Part shown: in pieces, positions 34,601 to 46,691 of the stretch | How positions within the stretch are numbered: position 1 is the stretch's first letter | Layout of the letters: every line of letters begins with the position of its first letter | Assembly (NCBI GenBank): GCA_026225945.1 | Contig: JAMJFZ010001258.1 | Span: forward strand, 9,958,001-10,022,000 | Direction of reading: 5' to 3' | Source of the DNA: Cricetomys ansorgei | Taxonomy: Eukaryota; Chordata; Mammalia; Rodentia; Nesomyidae | DNA length: 64,000 nucleotides | Program-made: the position numbers and the translations under genes | Notes under the pieces: generated by a model | The model's database searches: none | The model's input: the letters and a program-made list of their open reading frames with translations, nothing else | Told to the model about the DNA's origin: nothing

Positions 34601-35433
34601 AAGAATTCAGCCTTTTAGCATCATGTATGTCAGGGGTATTATTTTATATTTAAAATTGGTGTTCACATTTGAACCTCAGAGTACCAGCTGATGGTGCCGG
34701 ATTCCATAGAGTATAGTCTGGTGTTTTTGTTTCATTTTACTTCTTCTGCTTTGTGGTTTGTTTGTAGCCTATCTTGAATTCATTTTGCATATTTCAAAAA
34801 CATTTCTCTTATCTAAATCTTCTTTTTAAAAATCGACCTTTCTAATTGTAGATAGCTTAAATTGTAGAAGAAAGCCTATTAAATTGTAGATTTTTAATTA
34901 TAGATGAATTATAGGTAGAGATAAATATTTTGGGTTCCAGTTGAATTAAAGGCTCTGATGAGAGTTTTCAAGAGTTTGGATTTTTGATAGAGTTTATCCT
35001 CTTCACCTCCGTATGACTTTTGGGTAGACTTCACTTAAGAGAAATGTCTCTTTAATGCCTCTCAATGACATCATATTGGGGAACTCCTCTACTGAAGCTT
35101 GTTTTCCTTCCAAGTCTATTTGTAGGTACTTTCCTTTTGTAACACAAGGATATTAATTTGTGGATCTGCAACTCCATAGCTTGTCTCTACTTCATATTTT
35201 TCAATGTGATAAGACTGAAGTGCACTCGCTTTTCACAGTGTTAGCAGTCAGGAAGACTAGAACATGTGAACATGGTAAGAAAAATGGGATTCTCCTGCAC
35301 AAAGACTCTTTGGGGACTGTGCTTGCAGCCAGGTCAATATCTGACCTAGGTTCCAAATGAGGAAAGTGACACACTTTACATTCTGGCTACTCTTGCCTTT
35401 GCCTGTCCAATGATGTCATTACCATCCTCATCC

Positions 35434-35632
35434 AAATCTTGTAGAGCAGATACCATTACTGTTCCCATTGTGCAGATAGAATACGAAAGTGTAACTCCAC
35501 TGCCTCCTACCACTTCATTCTAGTGTGATCCCATTCTTCCAATTCTCAGGACTTCCATTACCCTCCGTTACTTTTGAAAGTATCATCCTAAGATGACTCT
35601 TCAGGAAGTTGCAAGCCTGGGGTCAATATCCA
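35434..35632. repeat. Local duplication, copy 1 (segments A then B)
   Basis: Segment A is 35434-35552 (119 bp) and B is 35572-35632 (61 bp). A recurs directly at 39752-39870 with 7 mismatches. B recurs inverted at 39694-39754 with 6 mismatches. A has MIR-like phrasing (TACCATTACTGTTCCCATTG), but the two copies are far too alike to be independent MIR insertions. Confidence 0.85.
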
Positions 35633-35819
35633 GAATGGTTCAAGGGATATTTTCAGCCACATGAGAACATTTGGTGGGACATTTGAAAATTATATTATAT
35701 CTAACTCCTTGTCCTAGTTTCTTTAGGATGATATAATAAAGTAGCAGAAATATCTTATTAACAATACTGTTTTGATGAGTACCCATTTCTTGGAAAGTGT
35801 TTCTCTAAGTTTCCCCTTT

Positions 35820-36085
35820 GTATATTATGTACACATGTATAAGGCTGTATGTACATAAAGGCCAGAGGAGGAAACTGAGCATCTTGATCAATTTTTCTCC
35901 TTATTCCAGAGACAGGGGTCTCTCACTGACCATTTTACATAGACTGGCAGCTAGTAAGCCTCAGCCATCTTCTCATCTTCACTCCACTACGCTGAGGCCA
36001 CAGTTTCTGTTTTTATATCATCCTGAGGTTCTGAGCTTGGGTGCCCATGTGTGTGCAGCAAGCATTCCTTACCCCAGATCTATGG
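35820..36085 (-). mobile_element. B4-family SINE
   Basis: AGGCCAGAGGAGGAAACTGA, GAGACAGGGGTCTCTCACTG, CAGCTAGTAAGCCTCAGCC, then GAGGTTCTGAGCTTGGGTGC and CAGCAAGCATTCCTTACC. Reverse B4-type order with substitutions. Confidence 0.6.
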
Positions 36086-36089
36086 GGGA

Positions 36090-36228
36090 GAGGGGGATCA
36101 CAGATGCTGACATGTACATGCCAAGGTCAGAGGACAACTTTCAGAAGTTCCTTCTCTCCTTTCACCTTGAGTTCTTGAGTTTGAAGTAGGCAAGAGCTTG
36201 CGCCCACAGAGGCATCCTGCCAGCCCCC
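36090..36228 (-). mobile_element. Second partial SINE (B4/RSINE1-like), head to tail with the previous one
   Basis: CCAAGGTCAGAGGACAACTT, CTCTCCTTTCACCTTGAG, GGCAAGAGCTTGCGCCCACA, GAGGCATCCTGCCAGCCCC: the reverse form of a tRNA-headed rodent SINE (GAGGACAACTT...CATCTCGCCAGCCCC). Confidence 0.6.
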
Positions 36229-37383
36229 AAACACATTTTAAAGCAAATAGAAGTATGTCAGAATTTCAGAGAGGGTCCCTCATTATCCCTTGATTATTAG
36301 AAATATGACATCACTTCCAGAAAACTCCAGGCCTTTAAGCAAGCACTGACCAAAGGAAGCAAAGGACATGGTACAAGGACTATTTCCCCAGGATGCTAGT
36401 AGAAAAAACTCTCCATTACATGAAAATAGCTACTTCTATAGGTATCAGGATGGAAAGACTTATACAGTTGGTGTTCACGGTGCTTTATCTGCAAGATTCA
36501 TAAGAAATAGCCCTGTAATTCAGGAGAGAACTTTAAGGCAGAACCATCCTCATAAATGATACTCTGTGAAGAGTTAAAGATCAATTGTGTTAATGAAGGG
36601 ATCTTGGAGATTTTTCTCCAAGCAATCTCTGAACAAGACATTGGGAGATCATAACTTTCCTTGAGATAATTAGGCTTATGGACTCATGCAGAAAGACATG
36701 GAATCTTTTCTGTCATTCCCCTGACCAACCCTGGGTAGTTTTGATGAACTATCCGTATTCCTGACCATATTTCTTCAGGGAAGCATTCAGAGATGGCATT
36801 CCCTAGAGCGTCTGGACTGCATTAATCTCCAGCTATGTGCTTTCATTTTACTTTCTGTAAAAATCCATCTCTAGATCCTGTGCTTGACCTAAGGTTAGAT
36901 GTCAGGGAAAGGAAATACTGATTCTCATTTCACAACACAATTGTTACCATTAATAGCATCTTTTATAGCCCCATAGATGCAGGAGATACACAATGATGGA
37001 TGAGCTTCTGCTGATTAAAAGGAAAAAAAAAAGGAGTCCATAACTTTGAAACTATAGTTCAAGTTGAAGTAAATGATAATAATAAAGTATAACTGATACA
37101 CTGATGAATTATTCATGCTGATTATAAAGAGCACCCTCAATGTCAGTGGAGCCATGCTCTGTAGAATGCCTGTTCAGCCAGCTGTCTCTGGGATTGCCTA
37201 CTGTCTGAGCTAAAAGACAGGGTCATAATAAAGAAGAACTGAAATTGAAGACATTATTCTAAGTTATAAGCTGAAATTATTATGAATAGTAGGTAGAAAA
37301 AATTTAGAAACTGGAAATCATTATGTATAACTGGCCACATTTAAGGGCAAGTGATAACTTGATAATATCCTTTACATACTAAT
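36229..37383. other. Unique intron
   Basis: No gene identified in about 1.15 kb. Confidence 0.5.
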
Positions 37384-37417
<34 letters not shown>

Positions 37418-37431
37418 CATAGATAGATATC
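37384..37431. repeat. (GATA)n microsatellite
   Basis: About eleven TAGA/GATA units with one CATA interruption. Confidence 0.93.
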
Positions 37432-37449
37432 AAATAAAATAAGCTCAAG

Positions 37450-38430
37450 AGTGATGATGCCTGGCAGAGTTTCCTAGTCTCAGATGTCTTTATCACTTGC
37501 CTGATCTCTCCTCTCTTCTGTTTCTGCCTCTCTATAATCTTCTCATAGCAGCCAAATGACCCTTTAAAAAATAGTGTCAATTCTTGGCACACTGTCATTT
37601 CCTCCTATGTTTTCCTAGCTCACGCACAATTAAATCCAGACTCTTGTTCCACACTCCACAGATCTAGCCTGCCTCTCTCTATTCTGTGTTCTCAGAGCTA
37701 TGAGAAGATGAGTCTCTAGGGGTTACCCCCATGCACTGGAAAGCTTCCGCACTGTATTTCTTCTGTGTGGATGTAGTCACATCCTCCCAAGCTCATAGGG
37801 TCCACTCAGATGCAACCTCCAAAGACATCCACAGTAGCTACCACACTGTCATTTTTTAAGAATGGGTCTGTAATGTGTGTGGATGTTAATATCTGTTTAG
37901 GTGCATAGGTGTATGTGTGTAAATGTGTACATATTTGATTTTTGAAGGTCCAAAATGAAATCAGCCATCTTCCTTGATTGCTTTCACCTTATTTGCTGAG
38001 GCAGGCTTTTCCCATTGAAGCAGAGCTCACTGCTAGAATTAGTCTAGCTAGGAAGATTCCTCTGGCGATCCCCTGACTCTGCCTTCCCTGGGTAGGGCTT
38101 ACAGGTGGGCTGCCATGCCTACCCAGGTGTGTTTTCATGATGCTGAGAATCTGAACTCTGGTCTTCAGCTTTGCATGGCTAGTGTTCTTCTCACTGAGCC
38201 ATCTTCCAGCTCCCACAATGTCATTTTAATGTATCACATTTGGTGCATAATTTAATACAACACTGTTGTTTTCATCTGTTTCCTTCTATAAACAAGGAAT
38301 AACAATATTGCTGAGGCTCATTGCTTCTTATGCTAAAATGTAGGCTTCTGAGGGTAATATTGCTTATTGAATATCTTGTAGTACCCAGAGCACTGTCTGT
38401 CATCTGAATCCTAGGAATGCACTGATGCTG
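37450..38430 (+). mobile_element. L2 LINE 3' region, interrupted by a B4
   Basis: Left part: CATAGCAGCCAAATGACCCT, AAATCCAGACTCTTGTTCC, CAGATGCAACCTCCAAAGAC. Right part after the SINE: CACATTTGGTGCATAATTTA, GCTAAAATGTAGGCTTCTGA, GTACCCAGAGCACTGTCTGT. This follows the L2 3' order (GCAGCCAGAGTGATCC, AAGCCCAAACTCCT, CAAATGTCACCTCC, GAATGTAAGCTCCATGAGGG, CCCCAGTGCCTAG). Confidence 0.6.
37842..38227 (-). mobile_element. B4-family SINE inserted in the L2
   Basis: Contains GGATTGCTTTCACC-type and ACAGGTGGGCTGCCATGCCT sequence, GAGAATCTGAACTCTGGTCT, TTGCATGGCTAGTGTTCTTC and TCACTGAGCCATCTTCCAGC. Target duplication: CACACTGTCATTTT (37842-37855) and CACAATGTCATTTT (38214-38227), one mismatch. Confidence 0.8.
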
Positions 38431-38724
38431 ATATACACTCTCACCACTTTGGTGGAGTAGAATCTTTGTTTTCTTTGCCTAATAGGTGACACCAAAGTTT
38501 CGCTGTTGTGATTCATCTCCTTCACTTAGGAAAAGAAGATGAAACTATGCTAGAATGCTTGGGTTCTTTAAGAGGAAAGACCCATTTCAGGCATGGTGTT
38601 GACAGTTATCCCACCTTTCAGAATGTTCATTGATTATGCACCTCTCAGATGCAGTGAGCTCATTGTATATTAGTAAATATTTATAAAGAGTTCTATATTC
38701 ACTGAGTGTTTCCCAATCAGGTTG

Positions 38725-38840
38725 GTTTGTGATTCCTCCAAGCAACTCTGTGAGGTCAATCATCATTATTAAAGAACAGCCCAGAGAGGCTGGGCAACTT
38801 GCCCAAGGTCACCCCTGCAGGTCTTTGGCGCAGCCTGCAT
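38725..38840 (-). mobile_element. MIR SINE, well preserved core
   Basis: GCAACTCTGTGAGGTCAATC, ATCATTATTAAAGAACAGCC, CAGAGAGGCTGGGCAACTTG, CCCAAGGTCACCCCTGCAGG, GGCGCAGCCTGCATTGGCG: reverse MIR in order (CAACCCTGTGAGGTAGG, CAGAGAGGTTAAGTAACTTG, CCCAAGGTCACACAGC). Confidence 0.8.
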
Positions 38841-39534
38841 TGGCGACTTCAGAGCATATTACTGTGACAAGCCCTGGCAGAGACATCTTTGGAAGGATGA
38901 CTCTTAATCACTCTTCTTCTACAGTCGACATATAAACACCAATTGTTCTAAAGTGAGAGAAGTACAAAGGCCTTGAGTTGAAGGAATTATTGGTGCAACT
39001 AAAAATTGGAGCCAGCTGTTGAAAAATGAAAATTGCTCAGTGGAGGGATGAACAGGAAGATACACTTTTGAGGAGAAAGTTTGAGTATCAAGCGTAGGAT
39101 TGTATATGATATATGTGAACAATCAAGGAAGGTGGCTTGGAGGGATAAGAAATGGTAAGTTATAAAGCTAAGATGTTTTAGCAAGAATGTAGGTAGGTCA
39201 TGGTGTCGAAAATCAGAACTCCCCAGAACATTGTGCTGCCATTCAGCTCCAGCAAACAGTTCTCCCTCATGTTTTATGTAGAAGAGAGTCTGATTTTAGG
39301 TGGTAGTGTTTTCATCTTCTGGACCAACAAGCAAATTACATAGAAACTGCTTTCATTGGCATTTTCTGATAAAGATTCTCTAGGAATGTCTGAGGGAATG
39401 ATATCAAATTTAAGAAATCTCATTGTATCTTCATTTTATATTCATTTATTTCAGTGTATTTGTGTTTTGTTTTGGTGTCTAAAATCACAAAGTAGATCCT
39501 GGTTCATGATCTATTTTTGACCCATGCGGTACTC
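38841..39534. other. Unique intron
   Basis: About 700 bp, no gene or clear repeat. Confidence 0.5.
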
Positions 39535-39537
39535 CAT

Positions 39538-39572
<35 letters not shown>

Positions 39573-39609
39573 TTCATTCATTCATTTATTTATTTATTTA
39601 TTTATTTAT
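39535..39609. repeat. (TTTA)n microsatellite
   Basis: About 18 tetramers with a short TTCATTCATTCA interruption. It lies just 85 bp before the rearranged duplication copy. Confidence 0.95.
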
Positions 39610-39693
39610 GGCTCTCTGAGTCGATCTTCTTCCTGTGTCCACAGGAGGCAGATTACTCATCTGATCTCAATGCAGTCGTAACTGCTTATATTG

Positions 39694-39870
39694 TGGATAT
39701 TGACCACAGGCTTGCAATTTCTTGGGGAGTCATCTTATGATGATACTTTCAAAATCCTGTAGAGCAGATACCATTACTGTTCCCATTGTGCAGATAGAAT
39801 AAGAAAGTGTAACTCCACTGCCCCCTACCACTTCAGTCTAGCGTGATCTCATTCTTCCTATTCTCAGGAC
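39694..39870. repeat. Local duplication, copy 2 (inverted B, then direct A)
   Basis: 39694-39754 is the reverse complement of 35572-35632, and 39752-39870 is a direct copy of 35434-35552. The two pieces meet over AAA shared by both segments. Confidence 0.85.
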
Positions 39871-40059
39871 CCTTCCTTGACTTCATGTAGCCAAGACGAC
39901 TGGGTGTTGTCCCGGATGCTCATCAGTGTGGTGCTTATGTCTGAGTGACACCTCTTCTCCCTTTTTTAAACCTTTGCTGAAGGCATGCTCACTTCTTACC
40001 ACATCACATATACAGCTCTGTATTAGTGTCATTGTATTTGCTGTCCTTCTGTCTGTCAT

Positions 40060-40358
40060 GTCACACTCCTCCTTGACATACACACCTGGTCCATGTATGT
40101 CCTTCATGCTTATTCACAATCTCTGATTGTGCTCAGTGAAATATCGTTCCCTCCATTCTTCTTACTTCTCCTTTGTACATAACCATCCCCTGAAAAGCAT
40201 CAATTAATGTGTTCATATTCTGTCTCTTCTGAGTAGAATTTAATCTCCATGAGAACACTAATTATGTGTTTTTCTCCTGTTTGTTTCATTGCCAGTGCCA
40301 GTTCAAAGCTTGGAACGTGGGACACATTCCATGAATAATTGTTGAGTGAATGAATAAA
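40060..40358 (+). mobile_element. L2 LINE 3' end
   Basis: GTAGAATTTAATCTCCATGA, GAACACTAATTATGTGTTTT, CATTGCCAGTGCCAGTTCAA, CATTCCATGAATAATTGTTG and AGTGAATGAATAAA. This is the classic L2 terminal order: AGACTGTAAGCTCCATGAGG, CCCCAGTGCCTAGCACAG, TAAATGTTTGTTGAATGAAT. Confidence 0.7.
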
Positions 40359-40596
40359 AAAAGGGACCATCTTCGTACATTGGTACACTGAGTTTCTAAC
40401 AATTACATTGACCCCAGATAGGATGTATGTATGCCTGGTTGCAAAGAATCAAAGTCTTGTACTTCAGGTGAACATTTTGAACCATGTGATATCCAACTCT
40501 TCAGATCCTTCTGATGCCCAGGAAATAATAACCAAGGAAGAATGAGTGCTTTATTTTATACCTTGCTCATATTGAAGCACCTAAGAATCCAAAGGA

Positions 40597-40834
40597 GGGA
40601 GTAGAGGCATGGCTCAGCCATTAAGAGTGCTTGCTGTTTTTAAGAGGGCCCAAGTTCAGTTCCTAACACTGCATCACTTGGCTTGCAACTATATAGAACT
40701 TCAGATCCAGGGAACCCAAAGCCCTCTTCCAGCTCATGGAAACATCTGCTGTACACACACAGACACACAGACACACACACAGACACACACACACATATAC
40801 TTACAAACATGATGATGATGATGATGATGATGAA
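40597..40834 (+). mobile_element. B3 SINE with CA and GAT arrays in its tail
   Basis: GGCATGGCTCAGCCATTAAG, AGTGCTTGCTGTTTTTAAGA, CCAAGTTCAGTTCCTAACAC, AACTTCAGATCCAGGGAACC, then interrupted (CA)n at about 40754-40796 and nine perfect GAT units at about 40808-40834. Confidence 0.75.
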
Positions 40835-42179
40835 TTTTTTTAAAGGAAAAAAATCAAGGGTATGTTTTATTGATAGTCTTTGGCACTTTACCTAAATCAT
40901 TTTTTTTAATTTCTCATTTTAAGTTAGAAAGTCTGTAGATGTGAGCTTGGCAATGCTTTTGGTTAATAGGGGGTACTGGCCAGTGGGCATCAAGTAAGGG
41001 AATCAAGAAAGGTGGGCATACCCCTGACCCTAGCAGTTGGTCCATCCCATGTTATATGTGCTTTGGTTAAATTTGCCTTTGCAAATTGGCAGAGGTAAAT
41101 GTCAGTGATTGAAGGATAACTGTGCTTCAGGATATTTTAATTTCATTTTAAAGGCTGGAATTAATTCTCTAGACATTGAATTTATTTGATTCGAAGTATC
41201 CTCATTAATTACCAAACTATCTCTTTGTCTTTTCCCCATATATGATCATAATTTTCAATTTGATGTGGCTTTGACATGTCAGGAGGCAAAAGTTTCTACG
41301 TGTCTAGAGCTGCTGTTTTGTGTGTGTTTATGTGAGAGATGACTTTTGCATGCCCAGTACACCTGCTCTTTGTATCACATTAATAGATTCTGAAGTGTTT
41401 AGACTTCAGGTAATGTTTTACCATAATGAGTTGAGTATACTTTGGCATATTTGACAATTCGCAATCCTGAAAAGTATCCTGGCACGAAAAATAGGAAAAT
41501 CTGGGCTCTCTTTATGCTTTGGTTCTGAAATAAATGCTGGACTTACTCTAGTTTAAGTATGAAATATTTTTGTGGAATTGGAATGTTGGACTTACCCTAT
41601 CATGAAGATGCTATATTTTATTGTTCCTAAGAGTCTGTGATGGAGTTAAAGAAAAACCAAGAGAGGAGAACTATGAGGGAAGACTGGACTCTAGACAACT
41701 GTTTCAATGAACATTACTGTATGTAGTGCTTGGCTGGACTTCTGCTTTCACTCTTCTAATGCTTATCACAAAGGAAACCATCAGGCCTGGATATGGACTA
41801 TGCCTGTTAATTGGACACCTTTGTTACATTGCAGTTTTAGTCTCTACAACTGCAAAATATAGATCTTGTCACTATTTAGAACACAGGATGTTTATAATAA
41901 TGCATAAGGGTCAAATTTCTAAATCTACAGCTCAGACTTTATTGTTAAGCAATTGATATCTGTTTACTATGATTATTCATAATCTATTTAAAATAGGTAT
42001 TATGTATAGATTATAATGTAGATTGTGAAGATCTGACCCTAATATGGTGGATCAATTGGATCAGAAATGCCTAAGGATTTGACATATATCATATTATAGA
42101 ATATCTTATAACACTAAACAGATAATTTCTCCTACTCTTATATTTATTCTACAAGGGTGGCTGGTATGCATGTATTTTC
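40835..42179. other. Unique intron
   Basis: No gene identified in about 1.3 kb. The 76-codon ORF at 41726-41956 is not recognised. Confidence 0.5.
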
Positions 42180-42512
42180 CATAGCCATATATTCATGTTC
42201 ATGTAAATACATGCACATGTACATATGTATGTGGCGACCAGAGGTCAACTTCCGGTGCCATTGCTCAAGGATATTATCTTGGATTGGAGACAGGGTCTCT
42301 CACTCACTTAGAGCTTTCCAAACTGTATGAGGTTGGCTAGTCAGTGAGCCTCAGGATATGCCTGTCTCCACCTCTCCAGCTCTGAGATTACAAGCACGTA
42401 CCCATATCCAGATTTTTTACCTGGGTTCTGAGCTTTCTACTTAGGTCTTCATTCTTACAAGCAAGCACTTTGCTGCCTGAGCTATCTTCCCAGCCCCTCA
42501 TAGCTATATTTT
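42180..42512 (-). mobile_element. B4-family SINE with target duplication
   Basis: GTGGCGACCAGAGGTCAACT, GAGACAGGGTCTCTCACTCA, GAGGTTGGCTAGTCAGTGAG, GAGATTACAAGCACGTACCC, GCAAGCACTTTGCTGCCTGA, GCTATCTTCCCAGCCCC. Flanks CATAGCCATATATT (42180-42193) and CATAGCTATATTTT (42499-42512), two mismatches. Best preserved B4 in the window. Confidence 0.82.
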
Positions 42513-43464
42513 AAGGTAATGTCAACATACATATTGCTTGTATTATTATTCCTTAGTGAGTTTCTAATTCCTAAAATATTTATAGCTCAGTATAATCCTT
42601 ACCTGACACAAATTTATCAAAGCCTCCAGAACATTCTTTCTCCCCTTTTCTATACCTCCCAGTGCAAGAATCAAAGGTAAATTTCTTAAATCAGATTTTC
42701 TGGGGATAAAGGACTTTTCGGGTGGTTTGTTCAGCTCAGGTCAGCAGCATTGTTTGAAGATCTGTTAGTTCCTATGAAGTAGTTGCAATGGAGGAGAGAC
42801 ATGGAGAAAAGTAAGCTTATGTGCACCATGCTTTCTGATAGTGGATAGAGAGGTCAGACTGGTAGAGTGGAATACTTAGTGGACTAGAAAAGGAATAAGG
42901 AGGAGTTCAGGTGAGTTACCTGAGAACAATAGAGAGTGTCATTCTATATATGAGAGTTGTGTGAAAGAATTCAATGAAGGAAGAGTCATGTAAGTCCAGC
43001 TTTGAAGTACATAAATGAATTGCAATAGAAAGAAGGATAAACTCAAAATTTCAGGAGCTAGCCCCACATTCCTAGAGGGAGTCTGTTAATACAGAAAACT
43101 GTGGACATTGACAGTGACAGAAAACTGTGAAAGAGACTAAAGTGTCTTAGAAGAACAAAAAACGTTGATTAATTGGTAAGGTAAGCAGAGACATCGCAGG
43201 GAAGACTGCTATGAAGTGGGAACTCCAAAGGTGAGAAGGAATACGTGTCCTCTGCCCTCTGCCAAACCATTGGTTTGTCTGCTTAGCAGTGAGTATTGGA
43301 TTCCCAAAGACATGGAGCTATGAGGCAGACCATATCTAGAAAGAGGAGTCAGAAGTCAGTTTACCTAGACTAATACAAAATGTTCTAGATAAGCCTGGGC
43401 AATAGAAATAGAAAGGAGGGCACAAGTAGGAGAAAGCATGTTATATTCTCTCTCTTTCTTTTTC
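42513..43464. other. Unique intron
   Basis: About 950 bp, no gene. Ends in a CT-rich lead-in to the TG array. Confidence 0.5.
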
Positions 43465-43481
43465 TGTGTGTGTGTGTGTGT

Positions 43482-43515
<34 letters not shown>

Positions 43516-43533
43516 CTGTGTGTGTGTGTGTGG
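43465..43533. repeat. (TG)n microsatellite
   Basis: About 34 TG units with one TA and one CTG interruption. Confidence 0.94.
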
Positions 43534-45734
43534 TGTATGAGTGTCACACACTGAGCATCTCACGACTGCTTATAACTCAAGACCTAAGGAATTCAGTGCC
43601 TCCCTGGACTCCATGATCACTTGGGCACACACACATGATCACACTTCCACCCTCCACCCACCCTTGTTCCTATAATGCTGGATACCTCTCCTTAAGTTTC
43701 TTTGATTTCCTTTTCCTAAACTTATATAGTCAGATACACAGGTATCTGTGTAAATGTTGGTAATTTTCTTACACTAAAAAGATAGATTGTCAGATACGCC
43801 AAAGATACAAGTAACACTTATCTTTAATATTCTCTGTATTTCTGACAAATCCACAGCAGAAAAAAAAATCGCTGCTGTTTTATACTATATACTGTAGGGT
43901 CTTTCTTCAATGCAGGGCACAGTCAATTCTAATCACGTGCATCCAACTAACTTACCTAACCCAATCTAAATCACAAGAATCGTCAAGAGCACAATATGAA
44001 ATACATCTAGACAGATAAGACATAAGAAACAGAGGTAGAGGAGAAGGTTTAACATGCATTAGCATATGAGCCCATCTTCCTTTCATTTAAAAAACAAGGG
44101 CCTTTTTATGAGCTGTTACAAATTCTGTAAAATGTAGTTTAGCAGAAATATCTTCATATCAGAATTATGTAACTTCTGTTAAACTTGATATTTAAGCCCT
44201 GTAATAAGTCTACAAGTTAACTTAAGAAGTCTAGTGAATCCCAGAAACAGAGGGAAATTTGTTCAGTTCAGAATGAACCATAATGTCTGAGCAGAACATT
44301 TAAATTATACGTTTAGGCTGATAGCAACTGTGTTTCAGGGAAGAATCCTTAGAAAGTGGGAGACAGTTGCCTTCAGCTCCACGTCATCATTTGATGTAGA
44401 TTGCCTATTATATTCTTGAGGTATTATGAAAAATGGATTTGGAGGTATTTTTGACAGTGGGTAGGTTAATGGAACCTGGTGACTGTATTTAAAATGTGCA
44501 GGGGTTTGTTATAACATGGTAATAGAAATATCAATTGCACTGACAGGTTAAAAAAAATCTGTCAATGAATGATAATGAAGTTATTTAAATGTCGACTCAC
44601 TTGCAAACATTTTCCAAACCCTAAATTATTCTCACTGCTTTAACCTCATGCATCCTAAGTTATTAAGAAGCAAAGTCTGCAAGGCAGCCAATGAGCCTTT
44701 GGCTTTGCAAGCTATTTTTATGCCACCAAATGCACAAGGAGCAATGAAAGTGGCTGTTCTTAATGATTTTAGGAAAGAAACAAAATACAGATGTCACAGC
44801 TGCATGATTTAGAGGTGAACACTGTTCCGTTCTCAGGACATCTTATTGGCAATGATTTGAGTAATGTCCTGATGCTTCCTCTACCCAAGCCTCTCTTGGC
44901 AGTCATTGCTTTGTGACCTTGATAGGGATGCTCTGTGGATCTTCCTTCTTCAAGGGTTGTGCTATACAGAAGTCAAGGTAATTTTGGACATGTCTTAAAG
45001 TTGGTTGACAAAACAGCTTAGCTCATTGTAGGTTCAGAGTTTGCCCATTAAGCTTCATGCGTCATTGTCTCTCACACAAGGAAGGAACCTGATATATGCC
45101 ACACACTCCTGGGGTCCAAGAATTACAGGTGAACCAAGATATGTTGATCACCCTCCAAGATCTTAGTAGTCAGAAAGCAAGTGTTACATTGTAGGGTAAG
45201 GTGGAGGATGGGGGCAGGATTCTTTATTTTAAATCACAATGTTTAGAAGTTGCTGCCCTTCCTAATAACAAATGAAGAGAAACATAATCAGGAAAAACTC
45301 ACTCTTCTGGGGCTCATGGAAAATACTATCCCTTAAGTGCAAGGCCAGCTAGGACTGGGGAATTTTTTTGCTAGTGTACAAACTCACAAGCAGGGACTTC
45401 TATAGGAAATGATGCTGAATTGTGGAAATGGACCGGGACTGAAGAATTTCTGAGCTCTCAGTTGGCCCAGTCTGAAAGTGATAAGGTCAGGAGGATATTT
45501 ATACTTTTGTGAATCTTACCTTTATGGACTCTAACACTTCCTTACAGTTAATAGCAGAGAAAGATCTTGCATTTCAAGAAATGGAAGAAAAAACATTAAT
45601 CTCAAAATTCACCAGCACATTGTTCTTTTGCTTTAAATGTTTGCAAAGAATTTATTGTTTGTCTAATTTCTCTTTTAAACATTTTATTGCAGTATATTAG
45701 TTGCATATAATAATGGTTTTCACCGTGAAATTTA
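43534..45734. other. Unique intron
   Basis: About 2.2 kb with no gene and no clear repeat. 44575-44780 is free of repeats and looks like possible conserved non-coding sequence (see findings). Confidence 0.5.
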
Positions 45735-46225
45735 TTTTAAATACGGTTTCATTTATTCTTTGAGTATTTTATATATGCATGCAATGTATTTTGAACATAT
45801 ACATACACGTATTTTGATCATATACCTCCCATTCTCCCGCAACTCCTCCTAGACACCTCTCTTTCCACTGTGCACCATTTCAGCTGCAATTTCATAAATT
45901 CATACCCTTTTTTAAAATACATAACCTACTGAGTCTAAGTAGTGCTGCCTGTGTGCCTATGGGTATAGGGCTATTCACTGGAACATGGACTACCTTTTAT
46001 GGATCGCATCCTGGCAGAAAACATGACTTTCCCCCATACAGAACTGCCAACATTCAAAAGTTCCTTAGCTAAGAGTGAAACCTGATTAGCTTCTCTCCCA
46101 TCCATGCTGAGGTTTTGACAGGCTTGATCTTGTGCAGGTCTTGTACAGACAACTACAGCTACTGTGAACTCATGAGTGTTCTGGCCTTGTTGTGTCCTTA
46201 GGAATATCTTCATCATGACATCTGT
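45735..46225 (-). mobile_element. Rodent L1 (Lx-type) 3' UTR, antisense
   Basis: The + strand reads ATAACCTACTGAGTCTAAGT, AGTGCTGCCTGTGTGCCTAT, GGGCTATTCACTGGAACATG, CTCTCCCATCCATGCTGAGG, CTTGATCTTGTGCAGGTCTT and GAACTCATGAGTGTTCTGGC. This is the antisense order of an older murine L1 3' UTR. The 73-codon-plus reverse ORF inside it is not a gene. Confidence 0.78.
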
Positions 46226-46691
46226 TAGATGTATGACATTCTACAATGTCTTAACATAATACATGTCTTAACAAGACGTGTTTATCAGGAGAAGCTATTT
46301 AAGTTTAAACTAGTTAAACTTAAGTTGAGAACTTGTCAGACAAACAACCTGGGTCAGAGGATAAACCATTCTGTCTCATTCTTGCTCTCTGTCTGACCTA
46401 AGCACATAAAAAGACTCAGACACAGTGGTAGGTTTATAGTATAGTCAGAGGCTACCCAAATTCTACAAATTATAGCCTAGAATATGCCCATCCTTGCCCA
46501 CATTAGCAGTGTGTTGCTTACTGCCTATTTACATGCATGTATGTGGACATGCTTATGTATAGATTAGTGGTGTTAATAGCAGTATTATCCATTGATTGCA
46601 TTACACATGAATCAGGGCAATGTTACTGAAAGTGAACTTGAGTTAGTTGTAAGTTAATATTAAAATTATGACTTCAAAATGGCAGGCAGAG

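Noticed and set aside
45971..46216. 81-codon - strand ORF
   Set aside because: Lies inside an L1 3' UTR, which is non-coding.
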